Assembly: GCA_028690885.1 (NCBI GenBank)
Contig: JAQVAJ010000125.1
Coordinates: 1 to 5,497, forward strand
Length of the DNA: 5,497 nucleotides
Source: Clostridia bacterium
Lineage (GTDB): Bacteria; Bacillota; Clostridia; DUPQ01
Direction of reading: 5' to 3'
The notes under the pieces were generated by a model, which did not search any database, had not been told where the DNA came from, and saw only the letters and a program-made list of their open reading frames with translations. Positions 1-5,088 of this stretch are shown one piece after another; positions within the stretch are counted from its first letter, which is position 1, and each line of letters begins with the position of its first letter. Position numbers and translations under genes: made by a program.

Positions 1-864
1 GAGCTCTATCTGTGCCGGATATTTCCGCTGGCTCTTCGGCGTGACCTTGTAGACAACCACCTCCAGCATTTCGGGCTGCCCGGGTGCAAGCTTGAATTGC
101 TCCTTGTTGAGGTTCAGGATGTATTTCACCTGCTCCTCCTCTTCCTCCTTTTTCTCCTCTTTCTTTTTGGTCTCCTTTTTCGACTGAACGTTTTGTTTCC
201 GTCCCGGTTTTTTCCGGAACAGCTTACGTGCCAGCGCTGTCAATCCACCGGCGACACCTCCCGCACCGAGCAGACCGACAACTACCTCCCAGGGAAACTC
301 CTCACCCGCAGCGGAGCTGTCGCCGCCAAATTCGGTCGCCCCCTCTTCAGTAGTACCGTCGAGTGGTGGCGCAAAACCCAATGCGGTGAATTGTGAACCT
401 GTAATTTCGTTGATGCTGTTGTTGTAGGCCTCCTCCAGCGATTCCGGCCTGTAACTCCCCATGTAGGTGCCAATGAAGTAAAACTTATCCTCCTGAATGT
501 TCTGCACCAGCGAATAGGAGTTTATGGTTGTGCGGTACGTCCCGTAGATGGCGGAAAAGATGCGTGCTGAAGAGATGGAGCCGGGTTCTCTTTTACCCGC
601 CAGCTCCTTGTTGTGTAACTTCACGATCTGCGAGACTTCAAAACTGCGCTCATCCACCACATTGCCGTTCACCGAGATGTCGCCACCCAGTTGACTTTTT
701 AACTGCGCGACGGCAACATCGAGCTCGGCATCTGAAGGCAGCCTGTTCCATGTCAGCGAACCGGTTTGCGCCGTCACGTCCATGGGATTGCTCTGGGCAA
801 TAGCAACGATTGGGAAAAGCAGGAACAGCAGGATGAATGCTGTGTGCAACTTCATGTTTCTCAT
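1..864 (-). CDS. Exported single-pass membrane protein of unknown function (C-terminus beyond the window)
   Basis: The frame is open from the ATG at 864 to the window edge, 288 codons without a stop. I do not recognise the family. Residues 1-23 form a signal peptide: a short basic start, a hydrophobic run ILLFLLFPIVAIA, and probable signal peptidase I cleavage after AIA before Gln24. An extracytoplasmic region follows to about residue 188. Residues 192-212 are a Gly/Ala/Val-rich probable membrane helix followed by the basic stretch ARKLFRKKPGRK. A Lys/Glu-rich linker follows (about 229-245). The last visible stretch (about 248-288) contains LAPGQPEMLEVVVYK and looks like the first strands of an Ig-like beta domain. 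A second in-frame ATG at 855 (Met4) also precedes the signal core, so the start is ambiguous by three residues. Translation of this strand is convincing because signal peptide, helix and charged linker come in a sensible order. The Ig-like reading is inference. Confidence 0.85.
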   Translation of the reverse strand, partial: MRNMKLHTAFILLFLLFPIVAIAQSNPMDVTAQTGSLTWNRLPSDAELDVAVAQLKSQLGGDISVNGNVVDERSFEVSQIVKLHNKELAGKREPGSISSARIFSAIYGTYRTTINSYSLVQNIQEDKFYFIGTYMGSYRPESLEEAYNNSINEITGSQFTALGFAPPLDGTTEEGATEFGGDSSAAGEEFPWEVVVGLLGAGGVAGGLTALARKLFRKKPGRKQNVQSKKETKKKEEKKEEEEEQVKYILNLNKEQFKLAPGQPEMLEVVVYKVTPKSQRKYPAQIEL

Positions 865-886
865 ACGATTAATCTATTTGTTTACA

Positions 887-905
887 TCGGTCTCTTTGAG
901 ACCGA
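887..905 (-). promoter_or_regulatory. Perfect hairpin in the leader of the minus-strand exported-protein gene
   Basis: TCGGTCTC at 887-894 and GAGACCGA at 898-905 are perfect reverse complements around a 3-base loop. It lies 22 bases upstream of the ATG at 864 and downstream of the predicted start of transcription, so it would fold in the mRNA leader. It lacks a following T-tract toward the gene, so it is not an ordinary terminator. It may affect mRNA stability or translation, or be a protein-binding site. The role is inferred. Confidence 0.5.
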
Positions 906-959
906 CATGTGTAAAGTTCCCGGTTCACAACTTTGTCAGACTATAGGCAACATCCTCCA

Positions 960-967
960 CAAAAATA
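960..967 (-). promoter_or_regulatory. Probable -7 box for the minus-strand gene
   Basis: Read on the minus strand this is TATTTTTG, matching the Bacteroidetes -7 consensus TAnnTTTG. It would give a leader of about 90 bases containing the 887-905 hairpin. No clear -33 TTTG partner is visible, and such boxes arise by chance in AT-rich DNA. Confidence 0.4.
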
Positions 968-1012
968 GTATAATTTTTCACCTTTTACGTTTTTTTACCA
1001 TAAAATAATGGT

Positions 1013-1020
1013 TACTTTTG
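1013..1020 (+). promoter_or_regulatory. Probable -7 box for the two-helix membrane protein gene
   Basis: TACTTTTG matches TAnnTTTG and lies 57 bases before the ATG at 1077, implying a leader of about 50 bases. It is flanked by two short symmetric sequences: ACCAT at 997-1001 with ATGGT at 1008-1012, and TTTGCA at 1017-1022 with TGCAAA at 1024-1029. The second overlaps the box and the expected transcription start, so it could be an operator. No strong -33 TTTG is visible. Confidence 0.45.
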
Positions 1021-1076
1021 CAATGCAAACAGTTGTGCCTTTTCGTTGAGATAAAAGATGAAAAACAGTTTCTAAT

Positions 1077-1493
1077 ATGGGCAAACGCAAACGGGGGAAT
1101 AATTTCGGGAAGTGGCTGATATTCTGCGTCGCCATGCTGTTTATGCTTTACGCCGCTTTTTTGGGAACGCTCCTGTTGTTTGGCGAAGACAGAGAGGCAA
1201 TCCTTACCAGCTACCGCCAGGAATATGGCGAAAGAAATGAGGTGATCCCGAATCGATACACCTACCTTTTTGGCTATGAGTTCACGGTGGAGGGGAAAAC
1301 GTATCACGGCACGGGACAACGGGTTGCCTCACCGGTATTTCTGAAGCCCACACCGGAGTCCACTATCTCCATCAAGTACCTCTCCTGCTGCCCCTATCTC
1401 AACTCGCATGTGGAGGGCAATGGTACCTGGAAAAGCAGCCTGATCTTCCTCGCGATTGGGGTTGTGTTGTTGCTCTTTTTCAGGAAGATGTGA
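1077..1493 (+). CDS. Small membrane protein with two helices, DUF3592-like
   Basis: 138 residues. A basic start (MGKRKRGNNFGK) precedes a membrane segment at about 13-35. A soluble loop follows (about 36-118), then a second hydrophobic segment at about 121-135, ending in FFRKM. The loop contains YLFGYEFTVEGKTYHGTG (residues 63-80), the pattern 'Y.F.V.GK.Y.G.G' seen in DUF3592-type proteins, and then a strand-like stretch ISIKYL. Positively charged residues at both ends fit an N-in, C-in topology with the beta-rich loop outside the cytoplasm. The loop has a Cys-Cys pair at 104-105. The family match is from memory of the pattern, and the family has no firm function. The gene is divergent from the exported-protein gene and has no partner downstream. 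The start is the first ATG after a TAnnTTTG box; a five-codon reading frame ends one base before it. Confidence 0.8.
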   Translation: MGKRKRGNNFGKWLIFCVAMLFMLYAAFLGTLLLFGEDREAILTSYRQEYGERNEVIPNRYTYLFGYEFTVEGKTYHGTGQRVASPVFLKPTPESTISIKYLSCCPYLNSHVEGNGTWKSSLIFLAIGVVLLLFFRKM

Positions 1494-1546
1494 AGATTTG
1501 ATGTTATTTATTTAAACAAGAAAAAATGACTATCGGCTATATGCTT

Positions 1547-1780
1547 GTTTGAATTTATGCATCACATACGAGGGATGACATTTTCCCTAAAGTGGAGAAA
1601 TTCGACCACTTTAGTTTCGATCCACACACCTCATACGAGGTGTGATTTCAATTAGGCGACGATGTGAACTGATTTGAGTTTACTCAATCCACACACCATT
1701 TGCGAGATGCGACAGTGATGAGATAGTTCAATTAGAAGGCAATTTGAACCTTTCAATCCAGACACCTTAGACGGTGTGAC
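1547..1780 (-). CRISPR. Degenerate CRISPR array remnant, type I-C-like repeats, four copies
   Basis: Four related units lie at 1547-1579, 1614-1646, 1681-1713 and 1750-1780, with intervals of 34, 34 and 36 bp, so the period is 67, 67 and 69 bp. The best copy (1614-1646) starts GTTTCGATCCACACACC and has an 8-bp stem, CACACCTC at 1625-1632 with GAGGTGTG at 1637-1644, around the loop ATAC. Read on the minus strand it begins with the stem and ends GGATCGAAAC, close to the GGATTGAAA(C/T) 3' end typical of type I-C repeats. Against the consensus I infer from the four copies, the first and third match at about 24 of 33 positions. The fourth lacks 2 bp but keeps TTTCAATCCA and GGTGTGAC. Repeat length and spacer length both fit type I-C. 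No cas gene is in the window. All copies have diverged, so the array is probably inactive. Strand is inferred from the repeat's 3' handle. Confidence 0.65.
1587..1614. repeat. Inverted repeat inside the first CRISPR-like spacer
   Basis: CTAAAGTGG at 1587-1595 and CCACTTTAG at 1606-1614 are perfect 9-bp reverse complements around a 10-base loop. The right arm's last base is the first base of the next repeat copy. An internal hairpin is unusual for a CRISPR spacer and might mean that this stretch was rearranged or is part of a palindromic element. Confidence 0.6.
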
Positions 1781-1883
1781 TTTGGAATTCAAGATATTCT
1801 CTTCCATGTCGGAATATGCCGAAATATTTTTGTTCACTCACTAGTAAATCAATTATTAGAACGGAAAATTTTAAGAAGAATGA

Positions 1884-2207
1884 AAGTATATCCCTCTGAA
1901 TCACATGTGTTAAGAAGATGTAAAGCTGATTACGAGTGAAGCTGCCAACACAGATATTATTTCCGTCTTGCTTCTGAATCCTAATGTGCTGGGTGTCGGT
2001 ATGGCGGGAGGTACATATACCGGCAATCAGAGAGGGAGCATTATCCGAGAGGCATTCTTTGTAAACATTGCCAATGCTTGGACCGACTGACAGAACCTAA
2101 TGGATCCGATAAAGCTGAAGTTTCATATCAGCGAATATACTAATGTTGAATTGCATTTTCAGAATAAAGTACTTACAACTTTAGATACAGAAGCCAAGAC
2201 TAAATAA
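1884..2207 (+). pseudogene. Decayed coding sequence, possibly C-terminal part of a phage structural (portal-like) protein
   Basis: One frame reads as protein with internal stops: TAA at 1911 and TGA at 2088, ending at TAA 2205-2207. Before the TGA it reads ITSEAANTDIISVLLLNPN, then LGVGMAGGTYTGNQRGS and IIREAFFVNIANAWTD. After it the frame continues without shift as QNLMDPIKLKFHI and then VLTTLDTEAKTK. Protein-like composition on both sides of the TGA argues for a point-mutated gene; a CGA (Arg) to TGA change would restore the frame. The pattern 'NPN..G.G..GG......GS.IREAF' recalls C-terminal parts of portal-like proteins in Bacteroidetes prophages, but this is memory, not a search. The N-terminal part is missing. 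The true left limit is uncertain; 1914 is the start of the longest stop-free part. Confidence 0.5.
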
Positions 2208-2240
2208 ACACTTTCATAATATACTATCTGAAAAATTGTA

Positions 2241-2265
2241 GTGCACATTATGTGTGCCGTTTTTT
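2241..2265 (+). terminator. Terminator-like hairpin with T-tract
   Basis: GTGCACA (2241-2247) can pair with TGTGTGC (2251-2257) across the loop TTA, with two G-T wobbles, and is followed by six T at 2260-2265. It sits 34 bases after the end of the broken reading frame and before the promoter of the SDH-type protease gene, so it would insulate that gene from upstream transcription. Confidence 0.55.
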
Positions 2266-2308
2266 GTATAATTAATTGAAATAATTTTCTCTTTTAGCAA
2301 AAAACATA

Positions 2309-2316
2309 TATGTTTG
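2309..2316 (+). promoter_or_regulatory. Probable -7 box for the SDH protease/small protein unit
   Basis: TATGTTTG matches TAnnTTTG and lies 24 bases before the ATG at 2341, which would give a leader of roughly 18 bases. It covers the TTG at 2314, so an upstream TTG start would fall inside the promoter. This supports the ATG at 2341 as the start. Confidence 0.55.
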
Positions 2317-2340
2317 CATAAGCAAATAAAATTCTATACG

Positions 2341-3345
2341 ATGAGATCTGACAGACAAGATTTATATCATCAGTTGGAAGAAAACAGAAATTCCAAGCTG
2401 CTGGTTTATGTAACCAGTACCAGACAAGGCTTAGAAACACAGATTGCAAAAGATATTCTTCCAAAATTCACCGAGCATCTGGATAATATTGGCGACAAAG
2501 AAAAAATTACTTTGTATCTGTACACCAATGGAGGTGATACATTAGCTGCTTGGAGTCTGGTAAATCTCATCAGAAGTTTTTGCAAAGATTTTGAGGTTAT
2601 TATTCCTGCTAACTGTTTTAGCTCTGGCACATTAATATCCTTGGGAGCAAACAGGATTGTGATGACTAAACAGGCTTCATTGGGACCTATTGATCCGAGT
2701 ATCAATGGACCACTCAATCCATCTTTTCCAGGAGTCACAGATCCAAATGCTAAAGTACCAGTTAGTACTGAGGATGTGAATGCATATATTGAAATGGCAA
2801 AAAATGATTTTGGCATCTCTAATCAGGAACAAATGACAAGTATTTTGCTTAACCTGTCAGAAAAAATTCATCCTTTAACCCTTGGACAGGTTTATAAGTC
2901 AAAAAGTCAAATCCAAATGTTGGCAAAGAAGTTACTTAAATGGCAAAATCTAGGAGCTGAGAAAGAAGATGCTATTATTAAATTTCTATGTAGTGAATCA
3001 GGGAGTCATGATTATTCAATTCGCAGAAAAGAAGCAAAAGAGAGTTTAGGTTTGCCTATAGAGAAACCGGATGATAATCTTTACTCAATCATCAAAAACA
3101 TATATGATGATATTAGTAACGAGATGGAGCTGGAGAATCCTTATAATCCGGCAATAATGCTGAATAATAGTGATAGAGTTCCATATTCTTTCAGAAGATG
3201 TTTAATCGAATCATTGTCTAATGGGACTGATGTATTTTTAAGTGAGGGTATTCTGAGCAAACAAATTATAAGTGCTCCAGGCATACCACCACAAATAAAT
3301 TTAAGTGATAGCAGAACAAACGAGGGCTGGAAACATGAAAATTAA
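2341..3345 (+). CDS. SDH (serine dehydrogenase proteinase)-type ClpP/SppA-fold serine protease
   Basis: 334 residues from the ATG at 2341; a TTG at 2314 would add nine residues but lies in the promoter box. There is no signal peptide or convincing membrane helix, so the protein is probably cytoplasmic. The ClpP/crotonase core spans about residues 18-125. A strand ITLYLYTNGGDT (56-67) supplies the Gly-Gly of the oxyanion loop. Next come VIIPANCFSSGTLISLGA (86-103), with probable nucleophile Ser94 in the 'S-x-G-T' turn, and LGPIDPSI (114-121). This 'SaGT...LGPiDPqi' order marks the SDH family (Pfam SDH_sah). In ClpP a catalytic His follows the Ser by about 25 residues; here that place holds GPIDP, so the base is unclear and Lys138 is a candidate by analogy with SppA-like Ser-Lys enzymes. 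A helical second half has KIHPLTLGQVYKSKSQIQML (175-194). The C-terminus is Gly/Pro/Ile-rich. It overlaps the next gene by 11 bp, which implies cotranslation. The target is unknown; AT-rich codons suggest transfer. Confidence 0.85.
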   Translation: MRSDRQDLYHQLEENRNSKLLVYVTSTRQGLETQIAKDILPKFTEHLDNIGDKEKITLYLYTNGGDTLAAWSLVNLIRSFCKDFEVIIPANCFSSGTLISLGANRIVMTKQASLGPIDPSINGPLNPSFPGVTDPNAKVPVSTEDVNAYIEMAKNDFGISNQEQMTSILLNLSEKIHPLTLGQVYKSKSQIQMLAKKLLKWQNLGAEKEDAIIKFLCSESGSHDYSIRRKEAKESLGLPIEKPDDNLYSIIKNIYDDISNEMELENPYNPAIMLNNSDRVPYSFRRCLIESLSNGTDVFLSEGILSKQIISAPGIPPQINLSDSRTNEGWKHEN

Positions 3346-3520
3346 AATGGGAACAAAAAACTTAAAGTCACAAGAATCCGGGTATAATCCAAAAATTCAA
3401 ATAACTACGAGTTCATTTAGTGCGAAGTTATTTCACGATAACTCTATTGTGAAAAATACAACTGCTGAACTTATGAAAAACAGGTCAATTATCATAAATA
3501 ACGATATTGTATCCCGGTAA
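3335..3520 (+). CDS. Small basic protein coupled to the SDH-type protease
   Basis: 61 residues starting at ATG 3335, which lies inside the end of the protease gene; the overlap is 11 bp, typical of translational coupling. The frame is open a further ten codons upstream, to 3305, but a start there would double the overlap. The protein is basic (eight Lys and two Arg against four acidic residues). It has no hydrophobic segment and looks largely polar: MKIKMGTKN at the start, ITTSSFSAKLF in the middle, SIIINNDIVSR at the end. I recognise no domain. Overlap, shared orientation and a strong terminator 22 bases after the stop support a real gene working with the protease as regulator, adaptor or substrate, but this is inference. 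It could also be a chance frame; conservation next to homologous proteases would decide. Confidence 0.6.
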   Translation: MKIKMGTKNLKSQESGYNPKIQITTSSFSAKLFHDNSIVKNTTAELMKNRSIIINNDIVSR

Positions 3521-3542
3521 ATTGAAGCAGTTAATTATCATT

Positions 3543-3584
3543 AAAATAGAGGCTGTTTCAAAATTGAGACAGTCTCTATTTTTT
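3543..3584 (+). terminator. Strong intrinsic terminator after the SDH/small protein unit
   Basis: AAAATAGAG at 3543-3551 pairs perfectly with CTCTATTTT at 3574-3582. The stem continues through CTGT/ACAG and TC/GA with wobble pairs to the loop AAAATT. The T-run at 3579-3584 forms the tail. The A-rich left arm could also let it act on minus-strand transcription. It closes the two-gene unit and separates it from the M48 lipoprotein gene. Confidence 0.85.
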
Positions 3585-3755
3585 ACACTTTGTTAAAAGG
3601 TAAAAGATAAGTTCTCATTTCTACCAACGAAAAATCACCTAATTGATTAAATATTAATACCTTTAAGTACCTTTTATTATTACGGCATAAAGATTATGTT
3701 TAAATCTTATTCTGCCAGATAGTGATTTAGATGATCTGAATGATTCGCTTTGTAA

Positions 3756-3771
3756 GATCTTCTAGAAGATC
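3756..3771. repeat. Perfect 16-bp palindrome
   Basis: GATCTTCT (3756-3763) is followed directly by its reverse complement AGAAGATC (3764-3771). With no loop it suits a dimeric DNA-binding protein better than an RNA hairpin. It lies 126 bases before the M48 lipoprotein start. Confidence 0.5.
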
Positions 3772-3831
3772 GAACTTAAGTAGAAAGTGGAAGCTCCTCA
3801 GTAAATTGTGGAGGTATACTGGTATTGAACG

Positions 3832-3852
3832 TTTCGTCACTTTACGACGAAA
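3832..3852 (+). repeat. Hairpin upstream of the M48 lipoprotein gene
   Basis: TTTCGTC at 3832-3838 and GACGAAA at 3846-3852 are perfect reverse complements around a 7-base loop ACTTTAC. The hairpin ends 44 bases before the ATG at 3897, so it probably lies in the mRNA leader or promoter. Function is unknown. Confidence 0.45.
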
Positions 3853-3896
3853 GCCCTGGAAATGTATATTATACCTACATTAATCAATACAGAAAA

Positions 3897-4922
3897 ATGA
3901 AAAAAAGTATTCTATTTGTTAACTTGACCCTTATTCTGGTTTCCTGTGGAACGATAAAAACAAATGTATCAGACACGTATATTAGAGAGGTAACATCCTA
4001 TTACCAATTCGAATTACCCCCATTTTCAGAAGATTATTCTGTTTTTTGGGATTACATTGTTGAAAACAACAAGGCATTCAAATCCTATAACAATATAAAC
4101 TCCAATTTTAAGAATAAAACAATAAAGCAGTTCAATAAAGATCTTAACTCAATAAGTAGTTATCTATCTGGTTATGACGTAGAGGACAATCGAGATAATT
4201 ATATTGTTGGAAGTAAATATAAAGAAAAAATAAAAAAAATATCATTTCTCCCGAGTTCTGATATTGATGCATTTTGTTATCCAAATGGATACATATTCAT
4301 TACAAATGGAATGATTAAATTGTTTGGTTTAGGTATGGATGAGTATTTTGGTGTAGTTGCTCATGAAATTGCTCATATTATGTTTAAACATGCGGAACGT
4401 GAATTTTTCACAACAAAGAAAAAAGAGAGGAGAAACTCTATAATATCAGGTATATCCGCAGTTTCGTTAGCTGCAGGAGCAAGTATTGCTATAATAAATT
4501 CTGCTCAATATATGCAAAATAATGAAGATATCGAAAAATTAACAAGAAACTATGTTGAATCTGCTCTAATCACATCTCAAGCTATAGACCACCTGTTAGT
4601 TGAAAATTCATATTACAAAAAATTCGAGTATAGCAGAGAAATGGAGATCGAGGCTGATATCGTTGCTATATTGTTTTTAAATTGGTTAGGAAAATCTCCC
4701 GAATCATACATCCGGCTCTTATCTAAATTACCAAATCATACTCCAACACTCAGTGACTCTCATCCAGACATTAGGTACAGAGTAAAATTTTTGAGTGACT
4801 ATATTGGTAAACCCAACAAGACATTTAAAGTAGATGGGCGAATATATCATATAGACGGATTAGATGTGGAAAAATTTATTTTAAAAAACCCAACTGCTGT
4901 AGAACGCTTTACAGGTGATTAA
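3897..4922 (+). CDS. M48-family zinc metallopeptidase lipoprotein
   Basis: 341 residues from the ATG at 3897. The frame is open upstream to a TTG at 3825, but the ATG places MKKSILFVNLTLILVSC as a proper lipoprotein signal: a Lys pair, a hydrophobic core and a lipobox LVSC with Cys17 lipidated. The mature protein should be anchored in the cell envelope. The M48 motifs are in order: DAFCYPNGYIFITNGMI (124-140), matching the family's 'NAFalPgGyIfvt.G'; HEIAH (156-160) with zinc ligands His156 and His160 and catalytic Glu157; a hydrophobic Ala-rich segment (183-203); EIEAD (250-254) with third ligand Glu252; and SHPD..YR (288-294), matching the 'THP..eRi' motif. All needed residues are present, so it should be active. 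It resembles envelope quality-control peptidases such as BepA, LoiP and YcaL, without visible TPR repeats. The last 40 residues are not recognised. It appears to be monocistronic; the substrate is unknown. Confidence 0.92.
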   Translation: MKKSILFVNLTLILVSCGTIKTNVSDTYIREVTSYYQFELPPFSEDYSVFWDYIVENNKAFKSYNNINSNFKNKTIKQFNKDLNSISSYLSGYDVEDNRDNYIVGSKYKEKIKKISFLPSSDIDAFCYPNGYIFITNGMIKLFGLGMDEYFGVVAHEIAHIMFKHAEREFFTTKKKERRNSIISGISAVSLAAGASIAIINSAQYMQNNEDIEKLTRNYVESALITSQAIDHLLVENSYYKKFEYSREMEIEADIVAILFLNWLGKSPESYIRLLSKLPNHTPTLSDSHPDIRYRVKFLSDYIGKPNKTFKVDGRIYHIDGLDVEKFILKNPTAVERFTGD

Positions 4923-5055
4923 TAATTCCCTGTAGACTTAAAAAAGTTTATGTTTGCTTGTTGCTACGGGCAGGCAACTCTACACCATGTATACTCGTTC
5001 AAATATGTCCTTAACATAAACCCGAATTCACCGACGTCTTATTGTTTATTTTGCC

Positions 5056-5063
5056 TAAATTTG
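5056..5063 (+). promoter_or_regulatory. Probable -7 box for hsdM
   Basis: TAAATTTG matches TAnnTTTG exactly and lies 25 bases before the ATG at 5089, giving a short leader of about 19 bases. A second match, TATGTTTG at 4949-4956, sits further upstream and could be an extra promoter or chance. No clear -33 partner was found. Confidence 0.6.
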
Positions 5064-5088
5064 TGACAAAGAAGAATTACATCAATCC

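Larger units (their letters stand above)
1494..2340. other. Region without an intact gene: CRISPR-like repeats, broken reading frame, terminator, promoter
   Basis: This 847-bp AT-rich stretch separates the two-helix membrane protein gene from the SDH-type protease gene. From left to right it holds degenerate I-C-like CRISPR repeats (1547-1780), about 100 bp in which I see nothing firm, a decayed coding sequence (1884-2207), a terminator-like hairpin (2241-2265) and a -7 box (2309-2316). TTTAAACAAG at 1511-1520 and CTTGTTTGAA at 1544-1553 form an imperfect inverted repeat (9 of 10) whose right arm runs into the first repeat copy. Confidence 0.7.
3585..3896. other. Intergenic region with palindromes and no intact gene
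   Basis: About 310 AT-rich bases between the terminator and the M48 lipoprotein gene. It holds a perfect 16-bp palindrome at 3756-3771 and a 7-bp hairpin at 3832-3852. One frame at about 3730-3815 reads LDDLNDSLCKIF, KIELK and KVEAPQ separated by stop codons, which might be a decayed gene but is too short to identify. No exact TAnnTTTG box was found close to the start at 3897; TATGTTTA near 3696 is one base off. Confidence 0.55.

Noticed and set aside
97..396. Plus-strand open frame of 99 codons
   Set aside because: Opposite the exported-protein gene; its Leu/Phe-rich start is the reverse complement of the Lys/Glu linker codons.
528..803. Plus-strand open frame of 91 codons
   Set aside because: Antisense to the exported-protein gene, with Arg/Cys/Pro-rich composition and no domain.
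766..1008. Plus-strand open frame of 80 codons
   Set aside because: It spans the signal-peptide region in antisense, the leader hairpin and the divergent promoter region, and has no protein-like pattern.
978..1319. Minus-strand open frame of 113 codons
   Set aside because: Antisense to the DUF3592-like gene and across its promoter; the plus-strand frame has clear membrane segments and a motif.
1825..1832. TATTTTTG as a promoter for the broken reading frame or as a CRISPR leader element
   Set aside because: A single TAnnTTTG match in AT-rich DNA with no intact gene after it; it is also on the strand opposite the inferred CRISPR transcription.
1652..1837. Minus-strand open frame of 61 codons
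   Set aside because: It runs through two CRISPR-like repeat units and their spacers, so it is a by-product of the repeats.
2406..2816. Minus-strand open frame of 136 codons
   Set aside because: Exactly opposite the catalytic core of the SDH-type protease, whose motifs are convincing.
3825..3896. Extended TTG start of the M48 lipoprotein
   Set aside because: The extension would put 24 polar residues before the lipoprotein signal peptide and runs through a hairpin; the ATG at 3897 gives a normal lipobox signal.
4960..4978. Short hairpin GTTGC/GCAAC considered as terminator of the M48 gene
   Set aside because: Only five pairs with a 9-base loop and no T-tract after it.
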